A stretch of DNA of 64,000 bases, taken from NCBI RefSeq assembly GCF_001428895.1, contig NZ_LMJA01000030.1, positions 459,020 to 523,019 on the forward strand, written 5' to 3'. The stretch's first letter is position 1; each line of letters begins with the position of its first letter. The notes beneath the pieces were generated by a model that saw nothing but the letters and a program-made list of their open reading frames with translations, was not told the origin of the DNA and ran no database searches. Both the position numbers and the translations under genes were made by a program. This DNA is from Mycobacterium sp. Root265. GTDB taxonomy: Bacteria > Actinomycetota > Actinomycetes > Mycobacteriales > Mycobacteriaceae. Positions 1 to 8,034 of the stretch are shown piece by piece.

Positions 1-663
1 GAGGAGGGCGCCTTCGAACTGGACACACCCGCAGGCCCGCCCGGTGCGACGGTGCGTCACCTGCTGGCGCACGCGTCGGGGGTGTCGATGCACACCGATC
101 AGGTGCTCGCCGCTCCAGGGACCCGGCGCATCTACTCCAACTACGGCTTCACTCTGCTGGCCGAAGCGCTGCAGAGTGCGGCCGAAATCGAGTTCGGCCA
201 CTACCTGCGGGAGGCCGTGTTCGAACCGCTCGGGATGGCGGCGTCGACGCTGGCCGGCGGCGCGGCGGCAGCCGGCTATGGCGGCGAGTCCTCGGTCGAG
301 GATCTGGCGCGTTTCGCCGCGGATCTGCTGCGCCCGGCGCTGGTGACGCCCCAGCTGCACACCGAGGCGACGACCGTGCAGTTTCCCGGTCTGAACGGGG
401 TGCTGCCGGGGTTCGGATCGCAGCGCCCGAACGACTGGGGGCTGGGGTTCGAGATCCGGGCTGAGAAATCGCCGCACTGGACCGGGACGTCCAACTCGGC
501 CCGGACCTACGGCCACTTCGGCCAGTCCGGCACGTTCCTGTGGGTGGATCCTGCCGCTGAGCTGGCCTTTGTGGTACTCACCGACCGGGACTTCGGGGAG
601 TGGACGTATCCGCTGTGGCCGGCCATCTCTGATGGAGTCCTGAGAGAATTCGGCGCACACTAG
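1..663 (+). CDS. Serine hydrolase, beta-lactamase fold (5' end outside window)
   Basis: C-terminal 220 residues of a protein that begins before the window. It belongs to the class C beta-lactamase/penicillin-binding-protein-fold hydrolases, which in mycobacteria are mostly esterases or peptidases of unknown substrate. Seen: HLLAHASG at residues 20-27 of the fragment, YSNYGF at 45-50 (the YxN motif with the catalytic Tyr), and HFGQSG at 172-177 in the position of the third HxG/KTG motif. The SxxK nucleophile must lie upstream and cannot be checked. The protein stops 110 bp before the DUF3145 gene on the same strand. Family assignment is firm; substrate is unknown. Confidence 0.85.
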   Translation, partial: EEGAFELDTPAGPPGATVRHLLAHASGVSMHTDQVLAAPGTRRIYSNYGFTLLAEALQSAAEIEFGHYLREAVFEPLGMAASTLAGGAAAAGYGGESSVEDLARFAADLLRPALVTPQLHTEATTVQFPGLNGVLPGFGSQRPNDWGLGFEIRAEKSPHWTGTSNSARTYGHFGQSGTFLWVDPAAELAFVVLTDRDFGEWTYPLWPAISDGVLREFGAH

Positions 664-773
664 CGCAACACGCGTCCCACGGGGCACAATAGACACGCGC
701 GAAACAGCTGCACAGTTCGGTAACGCCAGGTCGTTGGGGAAGACGTCCCTAGTGGAGCCGAAGGAGCAGATGT

Positions 774-1286
774 ATGCGTGCGTCGAACCAGTTCGCCGAG
801 GCGACAACTGGCGTGGTCTACGTTCACGCCTCGCCCGCGGCGGTATGCCCACATGTCGAGTGGGCTCTTTCGTCGACCCTGTCGGCGCGGGCGAACCTCA
901 AGTGGACGCCCCAACCCGCCATGCCCGGACAGCTGCGAGCCGTCACCAACTGGGTGGGCCCGGTGGGTACCGGCGCGCAGTTGGCCAACGCCTTGCGGTC
1001 GTGGTCGGTGCTGCGCTTCGAGGTGACCGAGGATCCCAGTGAGGGCGTGGACGGACACCGCTGGTGCCACACCCCGCAACTCGGTCTGTGGAGCGGCGCG
1101 ATGAGCGCCAACGGGGACGTGATGGTCGGCGAGCAGCGGCTGCGTTCCCTGATGGCCTCCGGCGCCGACGCGCTGGCCGCCGATCTGGACTCGGTGCTCG
1201 GCACGGCCTGGGACGAATCGCTGGAGCCCTACCGCGGCGGTGGCGACACCGGCGAGGTCACCTGGCTGAACAGGGGCGTCGGCTAA
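774..1286 (+). CDS. DUF3145 family protein
   Basis: Protein of 170 residues belonging to DUF3145, a soluble actinobacterial family of unknown function that is very conserved among mycobacteria (recalled as Rv2256c in M. tuberculosis). The start ATG has an AAGGAG ribosome-binding site 8 nt upstream. The protein has no signal peptide, membrane segment or known catalytic motif; aromatic and Gly residues are spread through a central part with GPVGTGAQLANALRSW. It lies downstream of the beta-lactamase-fold gene, as in other mycobacteria. Its stop overlaps by a few bases the end of the convergent DUF1905 remnant. No function can be assigned. Confidence 0.9.
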   Translation: MRASNQFAEATTGVVYVHASPAAVCPHVEWALSSTLSARANLKWTPQPAMPGQLRAVTNWVGPVGTGAQLANALRSWSVLRFEVTEDPSEGVDGHRWCHTPQLGLWSGAMSANGDVMVGEQRLRSLMASGADALAADLDSVLGTAWDESLEPYRGGGDTGEVTWLNRGVG

Positions 1287-1589
1287 CCCCCGACGCTCAG
1301 CCGCACCCGCACGGTGTCGCCGTCGTCGATACCTTCGGGCCGGCGCAGCGCCACCTTCAGCGGCACCAGGTACACATCGTCTTTCGGGATCAGCGATGTC
1401 GTCACCTCGGTGGCACCGATGCCCACCCGGGCCGGGATGACGCCCCACCCGTAAGTCAGCTCACCGAGGTGCGCGCGCAGGAAATCGTCGACCTCGGGCG
1501 GCGTCTCGACGAAGAAATGAAGAAATAGGGTGCCGGGCGGTGCCTTTCTGAGCCAACTGGAACACCGCACCGTCGAACTCCCAGTCCAC
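1283..1589 (-). pseudogene. DUF1905 protein, probably frameshifted
   Basis: The last 80 or so codons encode a good DUF1905 sequence (PPEVDDFLR, YGWGVIPARV, TTSLIPKDDVYLVPLK, GDTVRVRLSV), a small beta-rich family of unknown function. The N-terminal part is spread over other frames. WEFDG, typical of the family start, is at 1572-1583 in a second frame, and RPAPYFF is in a third. An exact 8-base tandem duplication (gaagaaat twice, 1511-1526) lies at the break. Removing one copy joins RPAPYFF directly to VETPPEVDDF, which reads like an intact family member. A second shift is still needed to reach WEFDG. A shorter protein starting at GTG 1570 is possible but would miss the conserved start. Sequencing error is not excluded. 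Confidence 0.55.
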
Positions 1590-1598
1590 GGCTCGATG

Positions 1599-2492
1599 CT
1601 AGGGCGTGAGGATCTTCAGCGCGCCCGGTACCGCGGTCACGGTGACGGGCAGCGGGCACACGTACTCGCCGTCGGCATAGGCGTTGATGCCCGGGCAGTC
1701 GACGGTGATCGTCGTCGCCCGCGCCGTGCGCACCTCGTCGAGATCGACATGGGTGCCCTTGAACACGGTGGGGAACAGCCGGATCAGCCTGGTCCGTGAC
1801 GCCGAGGCCACCATCGTCGCGTCGAGCAGGCCGTCCCGCGGGTCCGCGCCCGGACAGATCTTCATGCCCCCGCCGTAGCTCCTGGTGTTGCCGAACGCGG
1901 CCAGGGTGAGCTCGGTGACGAGTTCCTCACCACCGTCGAATGACAGCCGGAACGGCAGCAGCCGCAGCTTCGAGATCTCGGCCACCATGGCCAGGTTGTA
2001 GCGCATCCGGCCGTGCGGCCAGGTCATCCGGTTGGTGCGGTCGGTGACCAGCGAATCGAACCCGGCGGCCATCACGGTGCCGAACCAGCGGTCGGTGCCG
2101 TCGGCACCGGAGATTCGGCCCAGGTCGATCTCGCTGATGTTGCCATCGGCGATCACGTCGGCGGCGGCCGCGGGATCCTTTGCCGGGATACCGAACTCGC
2201 GGGCGTGGTCGTTGCCGGTGCCCGCCGGGACGATGCCCAGCGGGATCTCGGTCTGGGCGAGCACCTGCAACGCCAGCGAGATGATGCCGTCACCGCCGAC
2301 GACGACGAGCGCGTCCATACCGCGTTCCAGCGCGCCCTCGACGAGCTGGCGCGCATGTGCGGAGTCACGGCCCGCGATGGCCACCACATCGACGCCACGC
2401 CGGTGCAGCTGTGTGATGGCCCGCTCCGCGGCGTGCGGTGCGCTGCCGTGCCCCGACGCCGGGTTGGTCAGGACGGTGACCCGGTTGATCAC
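1599..2492 (-). CDS. Diacylglycerol kinase-like lipid kinase
   Basis: Protein of 297 residues of the DAGK/YegS/LCB5 family, which phosphorylates lipid hydroxyl groups with ATP. The M. tuberculosis counterpart (recalled as Rv2252) is reported to act on diacylglycerol and feed phosphatidylinositol mannoside synthesis. Seen: NPASGHG near the N-terminus, VVGGDGIISLAL (the GGDG nucleotide motif), and PLGIVPAGTGNDHARE (the GTGND motif). The GTG start at 2492 overlaps the TGA of the upstream FAD-oxidase gene by 4 nt (GTGA), and the usual family length fits this start. The upstream extension in this frame lies inside the oxidase gene and is not coding. Cytosolic, acting at the membrane. Confidence 0.9.
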   Translation of the reverse strand: MINRVTVLTNPASGHGSAPHAAERAITQLHRRGVDVVAIAGRDSAHARQLVEGALERGMDALVVVGGDGIISLALQVLAQTEIPLGIVPAGTGNDHAREFGIPAKDPAAAADVIADGNISEIDLGRISGADGTDRWFGTVMAAGFDSLVTDRTNRMTWPHGRMRYNLAMVAEISKLRLLPFRLSFDGGEELVTELTLAAFGNTRSYGGGMKICPGADPRDGLLDATMVASASRTRLIRLFPTVFKGTHVDLDEVRTARATTITVDCPGINAYADGEYVCPLPVTVTAVPGALKILTP

Positions 2493-4090
2493 GGAATCAG
2501 CTTGCCGGGGTTGAGGATCCCGGCCGGATCCAGGGTCGACTTGACCGATCGCAGGATCTCCACGCCGAGATCGCCGATCTCGGCCTGCATCCACGGCCGG
2601 TGATCGGCGCCGACGGCGTGGTGGTGGGTGATGGTGGCCCCGGTGCGCACCATGGCGTCCGAGGCGGCGGCCTTGGCGCGGCGCCACTGCTCGATCGGGT
2701 CACCCTGCTGGGCGGCGACGACGGTGAAGTACAGCGACGCTCCGGTGGGGTACACATGCGAAATATGGCACATCACCAGTGCCTGCCCGAGTGACTCGGA
2801 CAACGCCGCGGTGACGGCGGCCTTGAGCGCGGGGATGTTGGACCAGTTGGTCGCGGTTTCCAGGGTTTCGCACAGTGCGCCGGCCGCCAGCAGCGAATCC
2901 CGCAGGTACGGAGCGCCGAAGCGGCCGTGTTCCCACCCCTTGGCCGGTGCTTCACCCAGGGAGGTGGCGCCGTTGGCCCGCAGCAGCGCGGCGGTCTCGG
3001 CGTGGCGGCTCTCGGTGTGGGCCGCGGTCCCCTCGAACACGGTGATAGCCAGGCAGCCGCCGGTGATGGTCTGCTCGCCGATGCTCTCGGTGGTCGCCAG
3101 GTTGACGCCGGTTTCGGCCTCGTCGGAGAGCCGGAGCACCGTCGGGCCGGTGCCGGTCTGGATGACGGCACGCAAAGCGGCTGCGCCGGTGGCGAAATCG
3201 GGGAACGACCAGGCCTCGTAGCGGGTGGACTCGGACACCGGGTGCACCCGGACCCGCACCCTGGTGATGATGCCGAACACGCCCTCGGAGCCGACGATGA
3301 GCTGGCGCAGATCGGGGCCGGCCGCCGAGGCCGGCGCGCGGCCCAGGTCGAGCACGCCGGCCGGTGTCACCACGCGCAGCCCGCGGACCATGTCGTCGAA
3401 TCTGCCGTAGCCGGCGGAATCCTGTCCCGAGGACCGGGTGGCGGCGAACCCGCCGATGGTGGCGAACTGGAAACTCTGCGGGAAATGCCCGAGTGAGAAG
3501 CCTTGTGCGCCGAGCAGTTCCTCGGCGCGGGGGCCGGTGACGCCGGCGCCGAGTTCGGCCTCGCCGGATTCCGCGTCGAGGCTGTGCAGTGCGTCCAACC
3601 GTCGCAGGTCCAGCGAGATGACCGAGGCGAATCCGCCACGTTCGGGGTCGACGCCGCCGACCACGGTGGTGCCGCCGCCGAACGGGACGACGGCGATCCG
3701 GCGCTCGGAACAGACGCGCAGCAGTTCGACGATGTCATCCTCCCCGCCGGGAAGCAGCACCGCATCCGGAGCATCCTGCACACCGGTATCCTTGCGGCGC
3801 AACAGGTCCGGGGTGGACTTGCCACCGGCCCGCAGCAGCCTGCTGGTGTCGTCGGTGCGGCAGAACTGGTCTCCGACAACGGCTTCCAGCGCTGCGCGGT
3901 CCGCGTCGGTCAGTGCCGAGGGGCGCACCCGGACCTCGGTGATCGCCAGTTCGGGGGTGGCCGGGCCGTCGATACCCAGCGCCTGCTGCAGGAGCGCCTT
4001 GATGCCGTCGGAGAGTGGCTTGGCGGCCCGCGGGTCTCCCCAGGCATTCCACTTCATCGGGGGTTGCAGGGCGGCATCAACGGGCGTCAT
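2489..4090 (-). CDS. FAD-linked oxidase (GlcD / alkyl-DHAP synthase type)
   Basis: Protein of 533 residues of the vanillyl-alcohol-oxidase/PCMH superfamily, with an N-terminal FAD-binding half and a C-terminal oxidase half, like alkyldihydroxyacetonephosphate synthases and D-2-hydroxyacid dehydrogenases. Seen: the FAD-binding VVPFGGGTTVVGG, the PQSFQFATIGGFAATRSSGQDS stretch typical of the family (quoted only in part elsewhere), and a C-terminal HHHAVG histidine cluster near the flavin. It ends in a GTGA overlap with the lipid kinase, so both are probably one operon concerned with glycerolipids; glpD lies across the divergent promoter. The ATG at 4090 has no ribosome-binding site but a TAATAC -10-like box 8 nt upstream, so translation may be leaderless; Met at 4057 is an alternative start. 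Confidence 0.88.
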   Translation of the reverse strand: MTPVDAALQPPMKWNAWGDPRAAKPLSDGIKALLQQALGIDGPATPELAITEVRVRPSALTDADRAALEAVVGDQFCRTDDTSRLLRAGGKSTPDLLRRKDTGVQDAPDAVLLPGGEDDIVELLRVCSERRIAVVPFGGGTTVVGGVDPERGGFASVISLDLRRLDALHSLDAESGEAELGAGVTGPRAEELLGAQGFSLGHFPQSFQFATIGGFAATRSSGQDSAGYGRFDDMVRGLRVVTPAGVLDLGRAPASAAGPDLRQLIVGSEGVFGIITRVRVRVHPVSESTRYEAWSFPDFATGAAALRAVIQTGTGPTVLRLSDEAETGVNLATTESIGEQTITGGCLAITVFEGTAAHTESRHAETAALLRANGATSLGEAPAKGWEHGRFGAPYLRDSLLAAGALCETLETATNWSNIPALKAAVTAALSESLGQALVMCHISHVYPTGASLYFTVVAAQQGDPIEQWRRAKAAASDAMVRTGATITHHHAVGADHRPWMQAEIGDLGVEILRSVKSTLDPAGILNPGKLIP

Positions 4091-4110
4091 GCGTTACAGT
4101 ATTACATATC
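4091..4110. promoter_or_regulatory. Divergent promoter, oxidase / TetR
   Basis: Only 20 bp separate the two divergent start codons. The sequence is AT-rich for this genome. It carries TAATAC on the minus strand and a TATTAC-like box on the plus strand, suggesting back-to-back leaderless promoters. Arms GTTAC (4093-4097) and GTAAC (4121-4125) form a weak inverted repeat that could be the TetR operator. Direct evidence is limited to these short motifs. Confidence 0.4.
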
Positions 4111-4683
4111 ATGTCAATCAGTAACGATGAGTCGCTCGGCGATCGGATCCTCGATGCCGCCGCTGCCTGCGTGCTCGCCTACGGCATCGACCGGGTCACT
4201 CTGGCCGAGATCGCCCGTCGCGCCGGCGTCAGCCGCCCGACGGTCTACCGGCGCTGGCCGGACACGCCATCGATCCTGGCCGCCCTGCTCACCTCCAGGG
4301 TGACCCGCGTACTCGACGACGCCGGTGACCGCGAGGTCGGCCGGGAGGCGCTGGTCGCCCGCATCGTCGCGGTCGCCGAACGCCTGCAGCACGACGAGAT
4401 CGTGATGTCGGTGCTGCACAGCGCCCCCGAACTGGCGATGGTCTACATCGCCGAACGGCTGGGCACCAGCCAACAGATCCTCATCGATGCCACCGCCGGT
4501 CAGATCGAACTGGCCCAGGAGCACGGCAGCGTGCGTGCCGGCGATCCACGCCGGCTGGCCGCGATGTGCCTGCTCATCACCCAGTCGACCGTGCAGTCCG
4601 CGCAGATGGTCGAGCCCATCCTGGGCGCCGCCGATCTGGCCGCCGAACTCGCCCACGCCCTGAACGGATACCTGCAGCCATGA
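4111..4683 (+). CDS. TetR family transcriptional regulator
   Basis: Protein of 190 residues with an N-terminal TetR helix-turn-helix (VTLAEIARRAGVSRPTVYRRW, residues about 30-50) and a helical ligand-binding C-terminal part. It is divergent from the FAD-oxidase/lipid-kinase operon across 20 bp, and its stop overlaps the glpD start by 4 nt (ATGA). It is therefore co-transcribed with glpD and well placed to control both sides of a glycerol-3-phosphate and glycerolipid cluster. The start ATG 4111 places the HTH at the usual distance. The regulated genes are inferred from position only; the ligand is unknown (M. tuberculosis counterpart recalled as Rv2250c). Confidence 0.9.
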   Translation: MSISNDESLGDRILDAAAACVLAYGIDRVTLAEIARRAGVSRPTVYRRWPDTPSILAALLTSRVTRVLDDAGDREVGREALVARIVAVAERLQHDEIVMSVLHSAPELAMVYIAERLGTSQQILIDATAGQIELAQEHGSVRAGDPRRLAAMCLLITQSTVQSAQMVEPILGAADLAAELAHALNGYLQP

Positions 4684-6215
4684 ACCCTGCACCCATCGAG
4701 GACAGCGCCCTCAACCGCGAGCGCCGCAGCACCGAACTCACTGCCCTCGCAGACGGCGGGCCCGTCGATGTCCTGGTCATCGGCGGCGGGATCACCGGCA
4801 CCGGCATCGCCCTCGACGCAGCGACCCGCGGGCTGCGGGTAGTCCTGGTGGAGAAACACGATCTGGCGTTCGGCACCAGCCGCTGGAGTTCCAAACTCGT
4901 GCACGGCGGGCTGCGCTACCTGGCCACCGGCAATGTCGGCATCGCCCGCCGCAGCGCCATCGAACGCGGAATCCTGATGACCCGCAACGCACCTCACCTG
5001 GTATCCGCCATGCCGCAGCTGGTTCCGTTGCTACCCGGTATGAACCGGGCCTCCCGCGCTCTGGTCCGGGTCGGGTTCGTGGCCGGCGACGGGCTACGCC
5101 GATTGGCGGGGACCTCGGTCAAGACGCTCCCGCGGTCACGCCGGGTCGATGCCGCCCGCGCGGTGGAGCTGGCGCCGACGGTGCGCCGTGACGGACTCGA
5201 CGGCGCCTTCCTGGCCTACGACGGTCAGCTGATCGATGACGCCCGGTTGGTCACCGCGGTGGCCCGCACCGCCGCCCAACACGGAGCCACGGTGTTGACC
5301 CGGGTTTCCGCCCATGGCGCCCAGGGTGATTCGGTTCGCCTGGTCGACGAGCTCACCGGTGAATCGGTGGACGTGCGCGCCCGCGCGGTGATCAACGCCT
5401 CCGGTGTGTGGGCGGGGGAGGTGGACCCGTCGATCCGGCTGCGGCCCAGCCGTGGCACCCACCTGGTCTTCGACGCGGCCACCTTCGGCAATCCCACTGC
5501 GGCACTGACCATCCCGATACCGGGGGAGCTCAACCGGTTCGTCTTCGCGATGCCCGAGCAGTTGGGCCGGGTGTACCTGGGCCTGACCGACGAGGACGCA
5601 CCCGGGCCGATTCCCGATGTGCCGCAACCGACGCAGGCCGAGGTGTCCTTCCTGCTCGACACCGTGAACACCGCACTGGACACCGCGCTGACGCAGGCCG
5701 ATGTCCGTGGGTCCTACGCCGGGCTGCGGCCGCTCATCGAATCCGGCGGGCACACCGCCGACGTGTCCCGTGAGCACGCGGTGACCGAATCACCCCACGG
5801 CGTGATCAGCGTGATCGGCGGCAAGCTCACCGAATACCGCTACATGGCCGAGGACGTGGTGGACCGCGCGGTGGCGCTGCGCGGGCTGGCCGCCACCGAA
5901 TGCCGCACCCGCAACCTGCCGTTGGTGGGTGCGCCCGCCAATCCGGTCGCCACCCCCCGGGCGCCGTCGGACATGCCGTCCTCACTGGTGGCGCGCTACG
6001 GCGCCGAGGCCCCCAACGTCATCGCCCGGGCCACCTGCGACCGGCCCACCGAGCCGGTCGCCGAGGGAATCGATGTCATCCGCGCCGAATTCGAGTACGC
6101 GGTGACCCATGAAGGCGCGTTGAGCGCCGAGGACATCCTGGACCGCCGCACCCGGATCGGCCTGGTGGCCGACGACCGCGGGCGTGCCGAAGCCGCGGCC
6201 GCGGAATTCGTCTGA
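4680..6215 (+). CDS. glpD: Glycerol-3-phosphate dehydrogenase, FAD-dependent
   Basis: Protein of 511 residues that oxidises sn-glycerol 3-phosphate to dihydroxyacetone phosphate at the membrane and passes electrons to quinone. Seen: the FAD-binding motif VLVIGGGITGTGIALDAATRG near residue 30, GTSRWSSKLVHGGLRYL (the GlpD signature with substrate/FAD contacts) near residue 65, and a C-terminal GlpD_C helical domain. Length matches mycobacterial GlpD1 (recalled as Rv2249c, 516 aa). It overlaps the TetR gene by 4 nt, so the two are one transcript. It ends 3 bp before the convergent SDR gene. Confidence 0.95.
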   Translation: MNPAPIEDSALNRERRSTELTALADGGPVDVLVIGGGITGTGIALDAATRGLRVVLVEKHDLAFGTSRWSSKLVHGGLRYLATGNVGIARRSAIERGILMTRNAPHLVSAMPQLVPLLPGMNRASRALVRVGFVAGDGLRRLAGTSVKTLPRSRRVDAARAVELAPTVRRDGLDGAFLAYDGQLIDDARLVTAVARTAAQHGATVLTRVSAHGAQGDSVRLVDELTGESVDVRARAVINASGVWAGEVDPSIRLRPSRGTHLVFDAATFGNPTAALTIPIPGELNRFVFAMPEQLGRVYLGLTDEDAPGPIPDVPQPTQAEVSFLLDTVNTALDTALTQADVRGSYAGLRPLIESGGHTADVSREHAVTESPHGVISVIGGKLTEYRYMAEDVVDRAVALRGLAATECRTRNLPLVGAPANPVATPRAPSDMPSSLVARYGAEAPNVIARATCDRPTEPVAEGIDVIRAEFEYAVTHEGALSAEDILDRRTRIGLVADDRGRAEAAAAEFV

Positions 6216-6218
6216 GCG

Positions 6219-6998
6219 CTACTTGGTCGTATAGCCGCCATTGGCCAGAATGGTCTGGCCGGTGATCCACCAGCCCTCGCCGACCAGGAAGCGTACTAGC
6301 GGAACGATATCGGCCGGATCGGTCAGACCCGTCGAGGTGAACTTCGACAGGTCGGCAGCATTCTGGTTGTACTCGGCCGACTCTGTGCTTTCCTGACCGT
6401 AGAAGAACGGTGTCTCCATCGGACCCGGCGCAATGGCTGTCACTGAGATACCGCGTGGGCCGAATTCCTTGGACGCTGCCCGTGTGAAGTGCTCCACGGG
6501 GGCCTTTGATCCGGCGTAGATGGAATACAGGCCGGTGAAGGCGCCGAGCAGGGATGTAACAACGGTCGTGAGCTTCCCGCCGTCCGCCAAGTGTTTGCCA
6601 GCCTCCTGCATGAAGAAGAACGCCGTCTTGGCGTTGATGGCGAAGATCTTATCGAAATCGTCCTCGGCGATATCCCCGAACGGCTTCTTGATCACCATGC
6701 CGGTGGTGTTGATGGCGATATCAACGCTGCCCATCGCGCCTTTGGCATCGGTCCACAACTGGGTGACCGCTGCCGCGGTGGTCAGGTCGCCCTGGAGCAG
6801 AAACGCCTCCGCGCCAAGGGCCCGCACAGCAGCGGCGGTCTCGTGGGCGGCTGCTCTGCTGCCCTCGCTGTTGTAATGCACGGCAACCGCCGTGGCGCCC
6901 TGCTCGGCCAGGTCACGGGAGATCAGGCCCCCCAGATTCTTCGCACCGCCGGCGATCAGCACATTCTTACCCGCGATGGTGCGGCCCGGACTTGTCAT
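6219..6998 (-). CDS. Short-chain dehydrogenase/reductase
   Basis: Classical SDR of 259 residues with a Rossmann fold. The nucleotide-binding glycine motif is NVLIAGGAKNLGG near residue 14, slightly unusual against the common TGxxxGxG. The catalytic tyrosine-lysine pair is in YAGSK, with TSLLG as the active-site Ser region. The C-terminal GGYTTK tail is typical of the family. Substrate cannot be told from sequence. It is divergent from an AraC-type regulator 102 bp away, which probably controls it. The start ATG follows a GGAGGGT ribosome-binding site. Confidence 0.88.
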   Translation of the reverse strand: MTSPGRTIAGKNVLIAGGAKNLGGLISRDLAEQGATAVAVHYNSEGSRAAAHETAAAVRALGAEAFLLQGDLTTAAAVTQLWTDAKGAMGSVDIAINTTGMVIKKPFGDIAEDDFDKIFAINAKTAFFFMQEAGKHLADGGKLTTVVTSLLGAFTGLYSIYAGSKAPVEHFTRAASKEFGPRGISVTAIAPGPMETPFFYGQESTESAEYNQNAADLSKFTSTGLTDPADIVPLVRFLVGEGWWITGQTILANGGYTTK

Positions 6999-7100
6999 CG
7001 ACCCTCCTGAATTGTTTGCCCGAGGCTAAGGCCGTGGAGGTGCCGGACGCCTTCGAAAAAACTATGGTGGTTGCGGAAAACATCCACCGGGGGAGAGTTC

Positions 7101-7949
7101 ATGCGGGTTTGGCAGGGGGAACGACCCAGGACGCCGCGAACGGTGCTCGCCCGCCGTGGTCTCGCGGCCCAGGGCATGAACTTTTCCTTTGTATCCGAAC
7201 GCATAGCGACGCCCACCGACTGGTGCTTTTCCGAGGGACACCATGTGCTGGTCGTGCATCGTGACGGCCGGCTGAAATCGATGGAGAGTGAGTTCACCTC
7301 CGGCCCGACCGGGCGGATTCTGCCGCGCGTCGGCGACGTATGGGTGATACCGGCTGACCACCGATACGCGGCACTGGCCACTGGCGATACCGTGGGATTT
7401 TGTGAAATTGCTCTTCCCGCAACAGCTTTGCCGAGCAGGCAGTTGACGCCTCGAATAGGGCAGCTCGACCCGTTCCTGCACCGATTGACCGACAGGCTCG
7501 CCGGGTTGGCCGATCGTCACGATGCGATGTCGCGCCTGATGCGGGACAGCATCGCCGAGACTGTCCGGCTGCACATCGTCGACAGCTACACCGCAGAAGG
7601 CGCCTGCGCCCGATCGCCGCGAGATCTGGATGCCTCGACAAAAAATGCGTTGGTCGAGCATCTGGAGACAAGTCTTGACGCCGACATCACCCTGGCGTCG
7701 ATGGCCGACTTCGCGGAAATGGCTCCCGCCGACTTCATCCGCGCATTCGCGGCTGCCTTCGGCACCACACCGCACCAGTACCTGATCGAACGCCGCATCA
7801 ACCGGGCCAAGACGCTGCTTTCGGCCAGCGTCGCGTCGATCACCGAGATCAGCATGAGCGTCGGCTTCTCAACGCCGAGCCATTTCGCGACGACGTTCAA
7901 ACAGCGGGTCGGTGTGACACCGTCGGCCTACCGGGCCGCCGCGGGCTAG
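7101..7949 (+). CDS. AraC family transcriptional regulator
   Basis: Protein of 282 residues with an N-terminal cupin-like sensing half and a C-terminal AraC DNA-binding half of two helix-turn-helix units (LASMADFAEMAPADFIRAFA and ITEISMSVGFSTPSHFATTF, about residues 195-270). It ends in the usual TPSAYR element. The ATG at 7101 follows GGGAGAG; an in-frame TTG lies 30 nt upstream. It is divergent from the SDR gene, the likely target. Ligand unknown. Confidence 0.88.
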   Translation: MRVWQGERPRTPRTVLARRGLAAQGMNFSFVSERIATPTDWCFSEGHHVLVVHRDGRLKSMESEFTSGPTGRILPRVGDVWVIPADHRYAALATGDTVGFCEIALPATALPSRQLTPRIGQLDPFLHRLTDRLAGLADRHDAMSRLMRDSIAETVRLHIVDSYTAEGACARSPRDLDASTKNALVEHLETSLDADITLASMADFAEMAPADFIRAFAAAFGTTPHQYLIERRINRAKTLLSASVASITEISMSVGFSTPSHFATTFKQRVGVTPSAYRAAAG

Positions 7950-7964
7950 GCACGTCTGAAACGC

Positions 7965-8021
7965 CGAAACTGTATTCCAGAAGGCGAATGACGAGTGAGG
8001 GCCTTCTGGAATACAGTTTCG
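7965..8021. repeat. Perfect 21-bp inverted repeat between convergent genes
   Basis: Arms 7965-7985 and 8001-8021 are exact reverse complements of 21 nt, separated by a 15-nt loop (7986-8000). The element fills most of the 85 bp between the convergent araC-like and accD6 genes. It could act as a bidirectional terminator, although the stem is less GC-rich than most terminators here and there is no U-tract. Its length also allows an operator or a mobile-repeat remnant. Confidence 0.8.
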
Positions 8022-8034
8022 CGGGAAATACGGG

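Noticed and set aside
660-1448. 262-codon minus-strand frame over the DUF3145 gene
   Set aside because: DUF3145 on the plus strand has a good ribosome-binding site and conserved sequence; the minus frame shows no recognisable domain.
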